Source: JAVBMJ01 sp031552535
GTDB taxonomy: Bacteria > Bacteroidota > Bacteroidia > Bacteroidales > Rikenellaceae
DNA length: 41,215 bases
Assembly: GCA_031552535.1 (NCBI GenBank)
Contig: JAVBMJ010000042.1
Location: 1-41,215 of the forward strand
Direction: 5' to 3'
Below, piece by piece: positions 8,535 through 18,970 of this stretch. The position numbers and the translations under genes were made by a program. Below the pieces are notes generated by a model that was not told the DNA's origin, did no database searches, and saw only the letters and a program-made list of their open reading frames with translations. The first letter of the stretch is position 1. Every line of letters begins with the position of its first letter.

Positions 8535-8797
8535 TTTTGCGTATGGTGCTGATCATGATCGCCGCAACTCGCACAACTTTTGCCCGCACAACCTTCTGAT
8601 TGGACGGAGCATTCGCCGCGAAGATTGCGCTCCTCATCCATAAACTGGCGCGCAGCGCATTCTATACCACGTTCTTTCATGTTACGGTTATCGCCTATCT
8701 CCGAGTCGATATGGCGGCCCTTGAATATCAGGGTCAGAGACATTGCCAAAACAAAAAATGAGGCGGCGATTAGGGCTATCAAAAAAACGGTCATCAT
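8525..8797 (-). CDS. Small inner-membrane protein with Cys-rich tail
   Basis: 90 aa from the chosen ATG at 8797; the frame stays open to 8878, but a -7 promoter element at 8876-8883 overlaps that longer start. Residues about 2-25 are one membrane helix (MTVFLIALIAASFFVLAMSLTL), followed by a polar segment GRHIDSEIGDNRNMKERGI and a C-terminal CAGKSCASCGDHD motif that could bind metal or form disulfides. The pattern helix, then IGxNxxMKxRGIxC, then a Cys-rich end recurs in Bacteroidetes hypothetical proteins and recalls NqrM-like small proteins, but I do not assign a function. It is divergent from trkA. Confidence 0.65.
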   Translation of the reverse strand: MMTVFLIALIAASFFVLAMSLTLIFKGRHIDSEIGDNRNMKERGIECAARQFMDEERNLRGECSVQSEGCAGKSCASCGDHDQHHTQKPV

Positions 8798-8875
8798 CCT
8801 GTGGTATTGCCTCTTTGCAACCCGCCGTCCGGTATTGTGACGATAATAAACGGGAATCATTAGGCTATTTGGCCG

Positions 8876-8891
8876 CAAAGTTATAAATTTG
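8876..8891. promoter_or_regulatory. Back-to-back -7 elements for the small membrane protein and trkA
   Basis: CAAAGTTA (8876-8883) reads TAACTTTG on the minus strand and TAAATTTG follows directly (8884-8891) on the plus strand; both fit TAnnTTTG. They point away from each other toward the gene starting at 8797 and trkA at 8938. No -33 element is clear for either. Confidence 0.5.
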
Positions 8892-8937
8892 CGGAGATTT
8901 ATTCAGAACCTGTTTAAATTGTTTTTTGACATAAAAG

Positions 8938-10278
8938 ATGAAAATAGTCGTCGCAGGGGCCGGTGAAGTGGGTAGTCACCTTGCCAAGATGCTCAGCGGA
9001 AATAAACACGATATAACGGTAATCGATGCCGATCCCAAATTGCTGGACGAGATCTCGGGAATGGCCGATGTGGTCACCATCGAGGGCGATTGTACGGCTT
9101 TTGCCGTGCTCAAAAAAGCATCGGTGCGCAAATGCGACCTATTCGTCGCCGTCAACCATACCGAAAACGACAACGTCCTGTCGGCCATACTCGCCAAACA
9201 GCTCGGGGCAACCAAGGTGATCGCACGTATCGACAACAACGAGTATCTCGAACCCAACAACAAGGAATTGTTTATCAACATGGGTATCGACTACCTGTTT
9301 TATCCCGAAAAACTTGCCGCCGCCGAGGTCATCAACCTCCTGGGACATACCTCGACATCGGAATATGTCGATTTCTCGGGAGGCAAACTGGCTTTGGTCG
9401 TTTTTAAACTCGACGGCTCGTCGTCGCTTGTGGGTAAAACACTGCTTGAGGCTACCACCGACCGCGACAGGCTTCCCTATCGTACGGTGGCGATAATGCG
9501 CGGCGGACAGACGCTCATTCCGCGCGGAAGCGACAAGTTCCTGGAAGAGGACACTATATATGTGGTCACCAATCGCGAATCAGTCGAGGAGGTGATGGCA
9601 TATTCGGGAAAAAAGGAAATCGCGATAAAAAACCTGATGATTCTGGGCGGAAGCCGTATCGGAGTGAGAGTGGCGGCGGAATTGCAACACGAGGCCAATG
9701 TCAAACTCATAGACTACAACCCGGACAAAGCGTACCGTCTGGCCGAACAGCTCGAAGGGACGCTGATCATCAACGAAGACGGGCGTAACACGGAGTCGAT
9801 GATCGAGGAAGGCTTGTCGAACATGGATGCTTTCGTGGCGGTCACGGGCCGTTCGGAGACAAATATCCTGGCGGCGATGCTGGCCAAACAGATGGGGGTC
9901 AAGAAGGTCATAGCAGAGGTGGAAAACCTGAACTATATCAAGTTGGCGGAAAGCATAGGTATAGATACTATCATAAACAAGAAGCAGATTACGGCAAGCA
10001 ACATCTTCCGCTTCACGATGAATACCGACGTGCAGGCCATAAAGTGTCTGACGGGCAGCGAGGCCGAGGTGCTGGAGTTTATAGTCAAGCCCAACTCCCC
10101 GGCGACCAAGCAGAAGATAAAGCATCTCGATTTTCCTCACGATGCCATAATAGGCGGTATCGTGCGCGGCGACCAGGTGTTCATCGCCACAGGCAACATG
10201 GACATCAACGCTTACGACAGAGTCGTGGTCTTTGCCCTACCCGACGCCATAGGGCGTATCGGGAAGTTCTTCAATTGA
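8938..10278 (+). CDS. trkA: Trk potassium uptake regulatory subunit
   Basis: 446-aa cytoplasmic, membrane-associated regulator of the TrkH/KtrB K+ channel; binds NAD(H) or ATP. Two RCK repeats are visible: RCK_N 1 begins MKIVVAGAGEVGSHLA (GxGxxG at 7-12) and ends near residue 130, then RCK_C about 140-220; the second RCK_N begins LMILGGSRIGVRVA (about 233-246) and its C half runs to the end. Full-length compared with E. coli TrkA (458 aa). The partner channel trkH, often directly downstream in Bacteroidetes, is not in this window; the next gene is a GH3-family enzyme 103 bases on. Confidence 0.95.
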   Translation: MKIVVAGAGEVGSHLAKMLSGNKHDITVIDADPKLLDEISGMADVVTIEGDCTAFAVLKKASVRKCDLFVAVNHTENDNVLSAILAKQLGATKVIARIDNNEYLEPNNKELFINMGIDYLFYPEKLAAAEVINLLGHTSTSEYVDFSGGKLALVVFKLDGSSSLVGKTLLEATTDRDRLPYRTVAIMRGGQTLIPRGSDKFLEEDTIYVVTNRESVEEVMAYSGKKEIAIKNLMILGGSRIGVRVAAELQHEANVKLIDYNPDKAYRLAEQLEGTLIINEDGRNTESMIEEGLSNMDAFVAVTGRSETNILAAMLAKQMGVKKVIAEVENLNYIKLAESIGIDTIINKKQITASNIFRFTMNTDVQAIKCLTGSEAEVLEFIVKPNSPATKQKIKHLDFPHDAIIGGIVRGDQVFIATGNMDINAYDRVVVFALPDAIGRIGKFFN

Positions 10279-10381
10279 CGGCATAGCTTTATCCCTGACG
10301 GGAATTGACACAGGCGTATCGGGCCGTGATAATTGAATGAAAGATATTTACATATACAAAATGAGTATTTAAAATTTTCAC

Positions 10382-11896
10382 ATGGCTTCTATAACAGGAC
10401 AATTGGTCGGTCTTTTCTTTAAAAAGCGCCTTTCGGAGATAGATTTCTTCAAGATGCGGCCTTTAGAGGTTCAGGCCAGACAGTTGGAGTATCTCATCAA
10501 ACGCGGAGCTGCTACACAGTTCGGTCGCGAACGTTCGCTGGAAGGCGTAAATACGGTCGAGGATTTCCAACGTAAAGTGGAATTGTGTGATTATGACAGT
10601 TTCAGCCGGTATATCAAACGCACCAAAGATGGCGAAGAGGCTCTGATATGGCCTTCGCCTGTCAAATGGTTCGCCAAGTCGTCGGGAACCACCGGAGATA
10701 AAAGCAAATATATACCCGTCACTGCCGAAGGATTGAAAGATTGCCACCACCGGGGACCTAAAGATACGATAGCAATATTTTCGTCGCTATATCCAGACAG
10801 TGAAGTCTATTCGGGCAAGACCATGACGTTGGGCGGGAGCCGCAAAGTGGAACGCGAAGGAGAGATATTGACAGGCGACCTGTCGGCAATATTGATCGAA
10901 AATTCCCCGTCGTGGGCAGAATGGAAACGGTTGCCGAGTCGCGAGACGGCCCTTATCGCCGACTTCGACCGAAAGGTTCAGGCTATCTGCGACGAAACGC
11001 TGTCGGAGAATGTCACGGCGTTTGCCGGAGTTCCATCGTGGAATCTGGTGATGATGAATAAAATATTGGATTATACCGGCGCTTCCAACCTGTTGGAGGT
11101 GTGGCCCAATATGGAGTTGTTCATCCATGGGGGCATGAATTTCGGCCCTTACCGCGAGCAATACCGCAGACTTATCCCGTCGGATAAGATGAAATATATG
11201 GAGACATATAACGCCTCCGAGGGGTTTTTCGGGATCAATGACGACCCTTCGCGCGACGATATGTTGCTGATGCTCGATTACAGAATATTCTATGAGTTCC
11301 TGCCGCTGGATAAGTTGACCGACCCGTCGGCGGCCGTACCTTTGGAGGGTGTGGTTCCGGGAGTTGACTACGCCATGGTGATAACTACCAGTAGCGGATT
11401 GTGGCGTTATATGATAGGCGATGTTGTGACTTTCACGTCGACTTCCCCCCACAGGATCAGGATCACAGGGCGTACACGTCACTTCATCAACGCTTTTGGC
11501 GAAGAGGTGATCGTCGATAACGCCGAAAGGGCGCTTACCGCGGCCTGTGAGGCTACGGGAGCCGAGATCACGGATTATACGGTAGCTCCGGTATATATGG
11601 AGGGGCGTCGCAAAGGGGCGCACGAATGGGTTGTAGAATTCCGAAGGGCACCATCGGATCAGGCACTATTCGTTGCCAGACTCGATGCGGCCCTCCAGGA
11701 TGTAAATTCGGACTACGAAGCCAAACGCATTAAAAATGTAACACTTATGCCTCCGCGCCTGAGTGTTGTTTCTGAGGGTACATTCATGCAGTGGATGCGG
11801 GAGCATGGAAAATTGGGTGGCCAAAACAAAATGCCGCGTCTTTATAACGACCGCCGCTATGTCGACGAATTGCTTGCAATGAGCGGTGAAAGGTAG
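10382..11896 (+). CDS. GH3 auxin-promoter family protein (acyl-adenylate/amide synthetase fold)
   Basis: 504 aa, cytoplasmic. The ATP/AMP motif SSGTTGDKSKYIP (about 99-111) and the second nucleotide motif YNASEGFFG (about 275-283) are those of the GH3 branch of the ANL adenylating superfamily; a C-terminal part with GRTRHFINAFGEEVIVDNAE matches the family's hinge region. In plants GH3 enzymes adenylate jasmonate or auxin and join them to amino acids. Bacterial members of this size are widespread in Bacteroidetes but their substrate is unknown. It stands between trkA and the deoxynucleoside kinase on the same strand, with gaps over 100 bases, so an operon is not evident. Confidence 0.88.
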   Translation: MASITGQLVGLFFKKRLSEIDFFKMRPLEVQARQLEYLIKRGAATQFGRERSLEGVNTVEDFQRKVELCDYDSFSRYIKRTKDGEEALIWPSPVKWFAKSSGTTGDKSKYIPVTAEGLKDCHHRGPKDTIAIFSSLYPDSEVYSGKTMTLGGSRKVEREGEILTGDLSAILIENSPSWAEWKRLPSRETALIADFDRKVQAICDETLSENVTAFAGVPSWNLVMMNKILDYTGASNLLEVWPNMELFIHGGMNFGPYREQYRRLIPSDKMKYMETYNASEGFFGINDDPSRDDMLLMLDYRIFYEFLPLDKLTDPSAAVPLEGVVPGVDYAMVITTSSGLWRYMIGDVVTFTSTSPHRIRITGRTRHFINAFGEEVIVDNAERALTAACEATGAEITDYTVAPVYMEGRRKGAHEWVVEFRRAPSDQALFVARLDAALQDVNSDYEAKRIKNVTLMPPRLSVVSEGTFMQWMREHGKLGGQNKMPRLYNDRRYVDELLAMSGER

Positions 11897-12028
11897 GTTG
11901 CGTTAAATGTAAGAGGGTGATGCAAGGGTGGGGGCGAGTGATTTGTGCGGTAACTCCAGAAGGCGGGCGTGTCGATCGAGGTATATGTTGACACACTTTT
12001 GTTTTGAGTAGATAATAATTTGACAATA

Positions 12029-12634
12029 ATGTATATAGCTGTTACCGGAAATATTGGCAGCGGTAAGACCACTCTTACCGAAATGCTTGCACAGAGGTGC
12101 GGTATGAAGACCTATTATGAGGATAGTAATAATCCGTATATAGGTGATTTTTATGAAGATATGAACCGCTGGTCGTTCAATCTGCAAATTTATTTTCTGG
12201 GTAGCCGCATCAGGCAGGCGGTGGATATCCTGCGTTCGGGTGAGAATCTTGTGCAGGACAGGACTATTTATGAGGATGCCTATATCTTTGCCGATAACCT
12301 GCACCAAATGGGCCTGATGGCTACGCGCGACTATGAAACATACCTTAAGATATTCGAGTTAGCCAACCATCTGATCCCTGTGCCCGATGTGATGATCTAC
12401 CTAAAGGCTAGCGTACCTACATTGGTCAACCAGATCACAAAGCGTGGCCGTGGCTACGAGATGTCGATAGAGGAAGATTATCTCGAAAGGCTTAACCGTA
12501 AGTATAACAACTGGGTGGAGAATATCTACCAGGGAGAGGTGATCACGGTGGATGTCGACACGGTTAATTTTGTAGATAATCCGCACGAACTCGACTTTAT
12601 TGTGGAACGTATAGAGGAGATACGCCGCCGGTAG
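12029..12634 (+). CDS. Deoxynucleoside kinase
   Basis: 201 aa from ATG at 12029; an in-frame TTG three codons earlier is less likely. It phosphorylates deoxynucleosides with ATP for nucleotide salvage. The P-loop TGNIGSGKTT (6-15) is followed by the dNK-type YYEDSNNPYIGDFYEDMNRW region, QIYFLGSR, and the DRTIYEDAYIF segment (DRS/ERS-type motif that contacts the substrate), then the lid region TKRGRGYE. These features match the dCK/dGK family; which base is preferred cannot be read off. The next bases after its stop are a MITE-like element. Confidence 0.9.
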   Translation: MYIAVTGNIGSGKTTLTEMLAQRCGMKTYYEDSNNPYIGDFYEDMNRWSFNLQIYFLGSRIRQAVDILRSGENLVQDRTIYEDAYIFADNLHQMGLMATRDYETYLKIFELANHLIPVPDVMIYLKASVPTLVNQITKRGRGYEMSIEEDYLERLNRKYNNWVENIYQGEVITVDVDTVNFVDNPHELDFIVERIEEIRRR

Positions 12635-12638
12635 GGTA

Positions 12639-12873
12639 AGAGTCTGTCTAAATTTCCTATGCAAAACATTTATCGTTTCTTTTTGGCCTCTTTACCACGA
12701 AAATTTCGTCACATAGCACCACTATGCTCCTCGATTTTCGTGAAAAATGGCCCTAAAAATAAGTCGCAACTATTTTACATAATATAGGATGCGCCTCGGA
12801 CAAGCCTGAAAACAAGTTTTCGTCTTGCCGCTCGGCTTTCACTATATTTCCATAGAAAAATTAGACAGACTCT
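12639..12873. mobile_element. MITE-like element with 23-bp terminal inverted repeats
   Basis: Left end AGAGTCTGTCTAAATTTCC plus TATG (12639-12661) matches the reverse complement of 12851-12873 at 21 of 23 positions. The 235-bp interior has no ORF but folds strongly: CACGAAAAT pairs with ATTTTCGTG, inside it CATAG/CTATG, outside it TGGCC/GGCCA, and a second AAAC/GTTT-based hairpin lies before the right end. No target-site duplication is clear. It fills the whole gap between the kinase and the rRNA methyltransferase gene. Whether it moves as DNA (with a transposase elsewhere) or acts as a transcribed structure cannot be told here. Confidence 0.75.
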
Positions 12874-12913
12874 AGGCTGCCATTCTGCCTTTAGTAGCGG
12901 CGGATGATAATCT

Positions 12914-14311
12914 ATGTTTTATTATATATCCGATCATTTGAAACAATTTCCCATACCATTTGTCGAATCGTTGCGCGGTATCATGCCTGGCGACGAATGT
13001 GCCATGTTGCTGGAAACGTTGGGCAATGAGGAAAAACCGGTTTCCGTGCGCTTCAATCCCTTTAAGTTGGGCGACAAGCCCGGCGGAGGGGAGGTTCCGT
13101 GGTGCCGTTACGGTAGGTATCTGGACCATAGGCCGCAATTTACGCTTGATCCGCGTTTCCATGGCGGGGAATATTATGTGCAGGAGGCCTCGTCGATGTT
13201 CGTGGAACACCTTTTGCGCGAGGCCACCGGCAATCGAACAGAAGGACTTACGGTGCTCGATCTATGCGCCGCTCCGGGAGGAAAAACCACCCTGTTGTCG
13301 ACGCTTGTTGGCCCGGAAGGCGTTGTAGTGGCCAATGAAACGATCCGGCAGAGGGCTGGGGCGCTGGCTGATAATGTTCGTAAATGGGGCGTGGGCAATG
13401 TTGTCGTCACGTCGAACGATCCGTCTCACCTGGGAGCGCTGGAACACGCTTTCGATGTGGTGCTGATCGATGCGCCGTGCTCGGGTGAGGGCATGTTTCG
13501 CAAGAGCCCGGAAGTTGTCGATGCATGGAGCGAGGAGACCGTCAGGTTGTGTGCCGCCCGCCAAAGGCGTATATTGGCGGACGTATGGCCGGCCCTGAAG
13601 CCAGGAGGGGTGTTGATATACAGCACCTGTACATTTAATCGCACTGAAAACGAAGAAAATATAGAGTGGCTTATCGACCAGTACGATTGCGATGTGGCGG
13701 AGGTAGAGGTCGATCCGTCATGGGGCGTTGCATGCGGCGAGGTGGGTGGCGTCAACACGTTCCGCTTTTTCCCTCATCGCGTGCGCGGCGAAGGCTTCTT
13801 TGCTGCGGTATTGTATAAAGGCGAAGGTCGCCGGCGTAAAACGGACCATCGTCCGCGTCGCACGCCTTTCTCTGATGCAGGCCGCCAGGCAGTGCGCGAA
13901 GCGAAATCGTGGGTCGGGCAGCCCGAATATATGCATTTTCAGATGATAGGCGAGCAACTATATGGTTATTACAACGCTGCGTTCCCGCGTATTAAATACT
14001 TTTCGGAAAATCTGTCAGCCATCTACTCGGGGGTTGAAATGGGCCAACTCTACTCAGGACGCCTCAAGCCTTCACATGCTCTGGCGCTTTTTCATGGTCT
14101 GAGCCGGGATGCGGTTGCCGGGGCGGATCTTTTGCTGCCGGAAGCCCTTGCATATCTTGCCCGGCAGGATTCCCGGCCGGACCTTTTCGCCGAGGGCATA
14201 AACCTCGTTACATTTTCCGGTTTGCCGATAGGGTGGGCAAAACGCATCGGGGGACGAGTCAATAATCTTTACCCTACTTCTCAGCGCATACTGAAACTGT
14301 CGGATGGTTAA
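12914..14311 (+). CDS. rsmF: 16S rRNA m5C methyltransferase, RsmF/NOL1-NOP2-sun family
   Basis: 465 aa, close to E. coli RsmF (479). S-adenosylmethionine-binding motif I is LDLCAAPGGKTT (about 115-126), the PC motif DAPCSGEGMFRK (about 185-196) and the TC motif YSTCTFN with the catalytic cysteine (about 235-241). A C-terminal domain with a PUA-like end (LPIGWAKRIGGRVNNLYP) supports the RsmF type over RsmB, which has an N-terminal NusB-like domain. It methylates a cytosine of small-subunit rRNA (C1407 in E. coli); the exact site here is inferred. It starts with ATG 40 bases after the MITE-like element and ends at a GC-rich hairpin. Confidence 0.88.
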   Translation: MFYYISDHLKQFPIPFVESLRGIMPGDECAMLLETLGNEEKPVSVRFNPFKLGDKPGGGEVPWCRYGRYLDHRPQFTLDPRFHGGEYYVQEASSMFVEHLLREATGNRTEGLTVLDLCAAPGGKTTLLSTLVGPEGVVVANETIRQRAGALADNVRKWGVGNVVVTSNDPSHLGALEHAFDVVLIDAPCSGEGMFRKSPEVVDAWSEETVRLCAARQRRILADVWPALKPGGVLIYSTCTFNRTENEENIEWLIDQYDCDVAEVEVDPSWGVACGEVGGVNTFRFFPHRVRGEGFFAAVLYKGEGRRRKTDHRPRRTPFSDAGRQAVREAKSWVGQPEYMHFQMIGEQLYGYYNAAFPRIKYFSENLSAIYSGVEMGQLYSGRLKPSHALALFHGLSRDAVAGADLLLPEALAYLARQDSRPDLFAEGINLVTFSGLPIGWAKRIGGRVNNLYPTSQRILKLSDG

Positions 14312-14352
14312 GCGGACGGATGCGGCCTCGCCGTTTCCCGGATTGTGAATCT

Positions 14353-14378
14353 GACGGGCGCCGTTAAGGGCGCCCGTC
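14353..14378 (+). terminator. Hairpin terminator of rsmF
   Basis: GACGGGCGCC (14353-14362), loop GTTAAG, GGCGCCCGTC (14369-14378): a perfect 10-bp GC-rich stem 42 bases after the stop, followed by an AT-rich tract (CTCCTTATATAA). Confidence 0.75.
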
Positions 14379-14441
14379 GCTCCTTATATAAATTGGCATC
14401 ATTATTCTCATTCCCTCTAATGTCTGCCATAGCCGGTTTGC

Positions 14442-14491
14442 CTGTAAAGCGCTAAGGCCGTTGCAATTGCACCGGCCTTAGCGCTTTACAG
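14442..14491. terminator. 50-nt near-perfect palindrome between convergent genes
   Basis: CTGTAAAGCGCTAAGGCCG (14442-14460) pairs perfectly with 14473-14491, with a T/C mismatch beside a self-complementary centre TGCAATTGCA. It lies 16 bases after the mutB stop and could end transcription from both sides, though neither side carries a long U-tract. Confidence 0.6.
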
Positions 14492-14507
14492 ATGTCTCCG
14501 TTTCCGG

Positions 14508-16643
<2,136 letters not shown>

Positions 16644-16658
16644 AATTTTACCTCCCGA

Positions 16659-18548
16659 TTAAAGTCCCAACTCATTCAAATAGCCTTTCAACGTTTCGAG
16701 TACGTTGCTCTTCACGCTGATAAAGTGATTGATGCCGGCAGCTTCCAATTCACCCTGGCATGCCGGAGCCCCGGCAACGACCAATATGGCCTTGTTCCCC
16801 AGGAGTTTCTGCACTTCGGGAACTATGGTCGCATATTCGTCATCCGACGAGCAAACCACCACGATGTCGGCTTTGGCATCCAGCGCCTCTTTAACGCCCA
16901 CCTCCAGCGAACTGAAATGAACATTGTCCATGACGCGTATGCCGGCACATGCGAAGAAGTTGCATGAGAACTGCGAACGTGCACGTGCGAAAGCCAGCGA
17001 CCCGCAGGTAAGCATAAACGCCTTGGGTTCGCGGCCGCTGAGGTCGATCCTCTGGCGTAGTTCCTCGAACGCCTCTGCGCCACGGTAAGGCTTCAGCACA
17101 CGCGATACGGCTCCCGTAGACGCGTCGTCGCTGCAAACGCACGAACTCTTCTCTGTGCCGCAACCGCATGAGGCTGCTTTTTCCGCCACCACTTCGGTGA
17201 AATTGGGATACTGGTTGGTTCCCAGCAACGTCTGGCGGCGGGTAGCTATGTTCATATTCTTTTTGGCAGCCGAGGCCTCGATAACGTCCTGCACGAATCC
17301 GGCCTTGAAAGCGGCGATGTAGCCGCCCTTATCCTCAACCTCCCTGAACAGCGCCCAAGCCTGTTCCGCGATGCTTTGGGTCAGGTTCTCGATATAATAA
17401 GAGCCGCCCGAAGGGTCGGTGACCTGGTCGAAACGCGATTCGTGCTTCAGCAGCAATTGCGTACCGCGCGCGATGCGGTATGAAAAATCGGTAGGTTTGC
17501 GGAACGCGCCGTCGAATGGCAACACCTCCAGCGAACGCACTCCGGCGATAGCCGCGCTCATGGCTTCGGTAGTGCCCCGCAGCATGTTTACATACGGGTC
17601 GTACATGGTCATGTTCCAGCGCGAAGTCACCGCATGCAACATCATTTTCTCACTGCACGAACTCTGCGGATCGTACTGTTTCACGATATTGGCCCACAAC
17701 ATGCGTGCGGCTCGTATTTTGGCTATCTCCATGAAATAATTGGCGCTTACCCCCATCGTGAAGCGCACAGAATGCGCTGCCTGGTCGATGGTAAGGCCAG
17801 CCTCCATCATCTTCACCAGATATTCATGCCCCACGGCCAGCGTGAAAGCCAGTTCCTGCACCAGGGTCGAGCCGCTGTTGTGGAACCTGTGGCCATTGAC
17901 GCCTATAGCACGTATGTGCTTGAGATTAGCAGTCATTTTGATCACTTCTGCCATCTGTGCGAAACATTGGCTGCCCGTCTCGCCGCAAACGAACGCTCCC
18001 TTCAATGAAAGGTCGTTGACAATAGGGTCGAACGTGAAGGCTATCCTAACCTCTTCCGGGTTATAGCCGCCTGCCGTTACGTACTCGATTACGGCGCCAA
18101 AAGCATCCTTTAGGCCCGTACCGCAAAATACGAAATCTACTGTTGTAAGGTCGATCCCGCGCAGCAAACTCGCCGCATCGTCGCCTGTAAATCCGTCGGA
18201 GGGGATGCAGAATCCGAGCGATTCCACCCCGCCCTCGACCATCTTCAACGCCGTGGCATTGGCTTCGGCCGGAGAACTCACCGAAATGGTCTGATGGATG
18301 CGCCAGTTGTTGCAATCGCGTGTGCCGCGGACATAAGGGAACTCCCCGATCTTCGACCCCAGGTATTTTATCCCGGTGAGGTCTTCTGCACGATAATAGG
18401 GCCTTACCGAAAAACCTTCGGCGGTCTGCCATACGAGTCTTTTCGTATAGTCGGCTCCTTTCAGGTCCTTCTCAATAGCCTCTTCCCACTTCGCGGTGGA
18501 TACAGGAAGGAACTCCTGCATAAGCCTTTGATGCTGATCATTTGCCAT
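16659..18548 (-). CDS. mutA: Methylmalonyl-CoA mutase small (beta) subunit
   Basis: 629 aa from ATG at 18548; a 15-codon upstream extension covers promoter sequence and is left out. It pairs with MutB. The fold mirrors MutB (for example DPSGGSYYIENLT at 378-390 and SANYFMEIAKIRAARMLWANI at 268-288), but the C-terminal B12-like domain lacks DxHxxG, reading TCGSLAFARARS instead, as expected for the non-catalytic subunit. Odd: the linker before that domain carries Cys461, 463, 470 and 472 in a CxCx6CxC pattern, echoing the Cys-rich stretch in MutB. First gene of the mutAB operon. Confidence 0.96.
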   Translation of the reverse strand: MANDQHQRLMQEFLPVSTAKWEEAIEKDLKGADYTKRLVWQTAEGFSVRPYYRAEDLTGIKYLGSKIGEFPYVRGTRDCNNWRIHQTISVSSPAEANATALKMVEGGVESLGFCIPSDGFTGDDAASLLRGIDLTTVDFVFCGTGLKDAFGAVIEYVTAGGYNPEEVRIAFTFDPIVNDLSLKGAFVCGETGSQCFAQMAEVIKMTANLKHIRAIGVNGHRFHNSGSTLVQELAFTLAVGHEYLVKMMEAGLTIDQAAHSVRFTMGVSANYFMEIAKIRAARMLWANIVKQYDPQSSCSEKMMLHAVTSRWNMTMYDPYVNMLRGTTEAMSAAIAGVRSLEVLPFDGAFRKPTDFSYRIARGTQLLLKHESRFDQVTDPSGGSYYIENLTQSIAEQAWALFREVEDKGGYIAAFKAGFVQDVIEASAAKKNMNIATRRQTLLGTNQYPNFTEVVAEKAASCGCGTEKSSCVCSDDASTGAVSRVLKPYRGAEAFEELRQRIDLSGREPKAFMLTCGSLAFARARSQFSCNFFACAGIRVMDNVHFSSLEVGVKEALDAKADIVVVCSSDDEYATIVPEVQKLLGNKAILVVAGAPACQGELEAAGINHFISVKSNVLETLKGYLNELGL

Positions 18549-18582
18549 AACAGAAATATTTATGTTGTAATTTTTCGCATCG

Positions 18583-18590
18583 CAAAGGTA
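18583..18590 (-). promoter_or_regulatory. -7 promoter element of mutAB
   Basis: Minus strand TACCTTTG (18590-18583) matches TAnnTTTG exactly, 35 bases before the mutA ATG. No TTG at -33 spacing; the upstream sequence is AT-rich. Confidence 0.55.
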
Positions 18591-18770
18591 CAACTAATAT
18601 TTAACTTGTTATTAATTTCACACGATTAAACTGCAATAAAAAAACCTCAGCTAAAACCCTTATTTACCGCCAAATGTCATCCTGAAGCGGGAAAAATACG
18701 TATTTTTTTTGATGTGGATAAAACCGGAACAAGAAATTTTTTCCGATATTTGTCCAAATACATGCAAAAT

Positions 18771-18920
18771 ATGATCACTAAAAACAGTTCACAAATGCAT
18801 TCCGAAAATTACCTTCCTCCGGTTTCGGAGGTTTTTATGATCTCGTGCGAGCAGGGCTTCGCACAGTCGGGCACCGGCGGTGTCGACGACATGGGCCATG
18901 GCGGCGGTATATTCGGTTAA
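18771..18920 (+). CDS. Small Gly-rich peptide preceding a fimbrillin-type lipoprotein
   Basis: 49 aa from ATG at 18771; the frame is open to 18714 and other starts at 18762 or 18795 are possible. No signal peptide or membrane helix. It has two parts: a polar N-terminus with NYLPPVSEVFMISCEQGFAQ (start of a pattern, Y-x-P-P-x-x-E then CEQGFAxSG, that I recognise in short Bacteroidales proteins), and a Gly/Asp tail GTGGVDDMGHGGGIFG. The single Cys is in the middle. It lies 50 bases before the fimbrillin/GLUG lipoprotein gene on the same strand. Function unknown. Confidence 0.6.
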   Translation: MITKNSSQMHSENYLPPVSEVFMISCEQGFAQSGTGGVDDMGHGGGIFG

Positions 18921-18970
18921 GCCACGGCAGGAAGGAATTTTGAAAAATTAAAAATCAAAAAAACACTTTC

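Noticed and set aside
8904..8918. AACCTGTTTAAATTG before trkA as another copy of the short repeat family
   Set aside because: Only about 10 bases agree with the degenerate form and there is no paired arm; chance match in an AT-rich leader.
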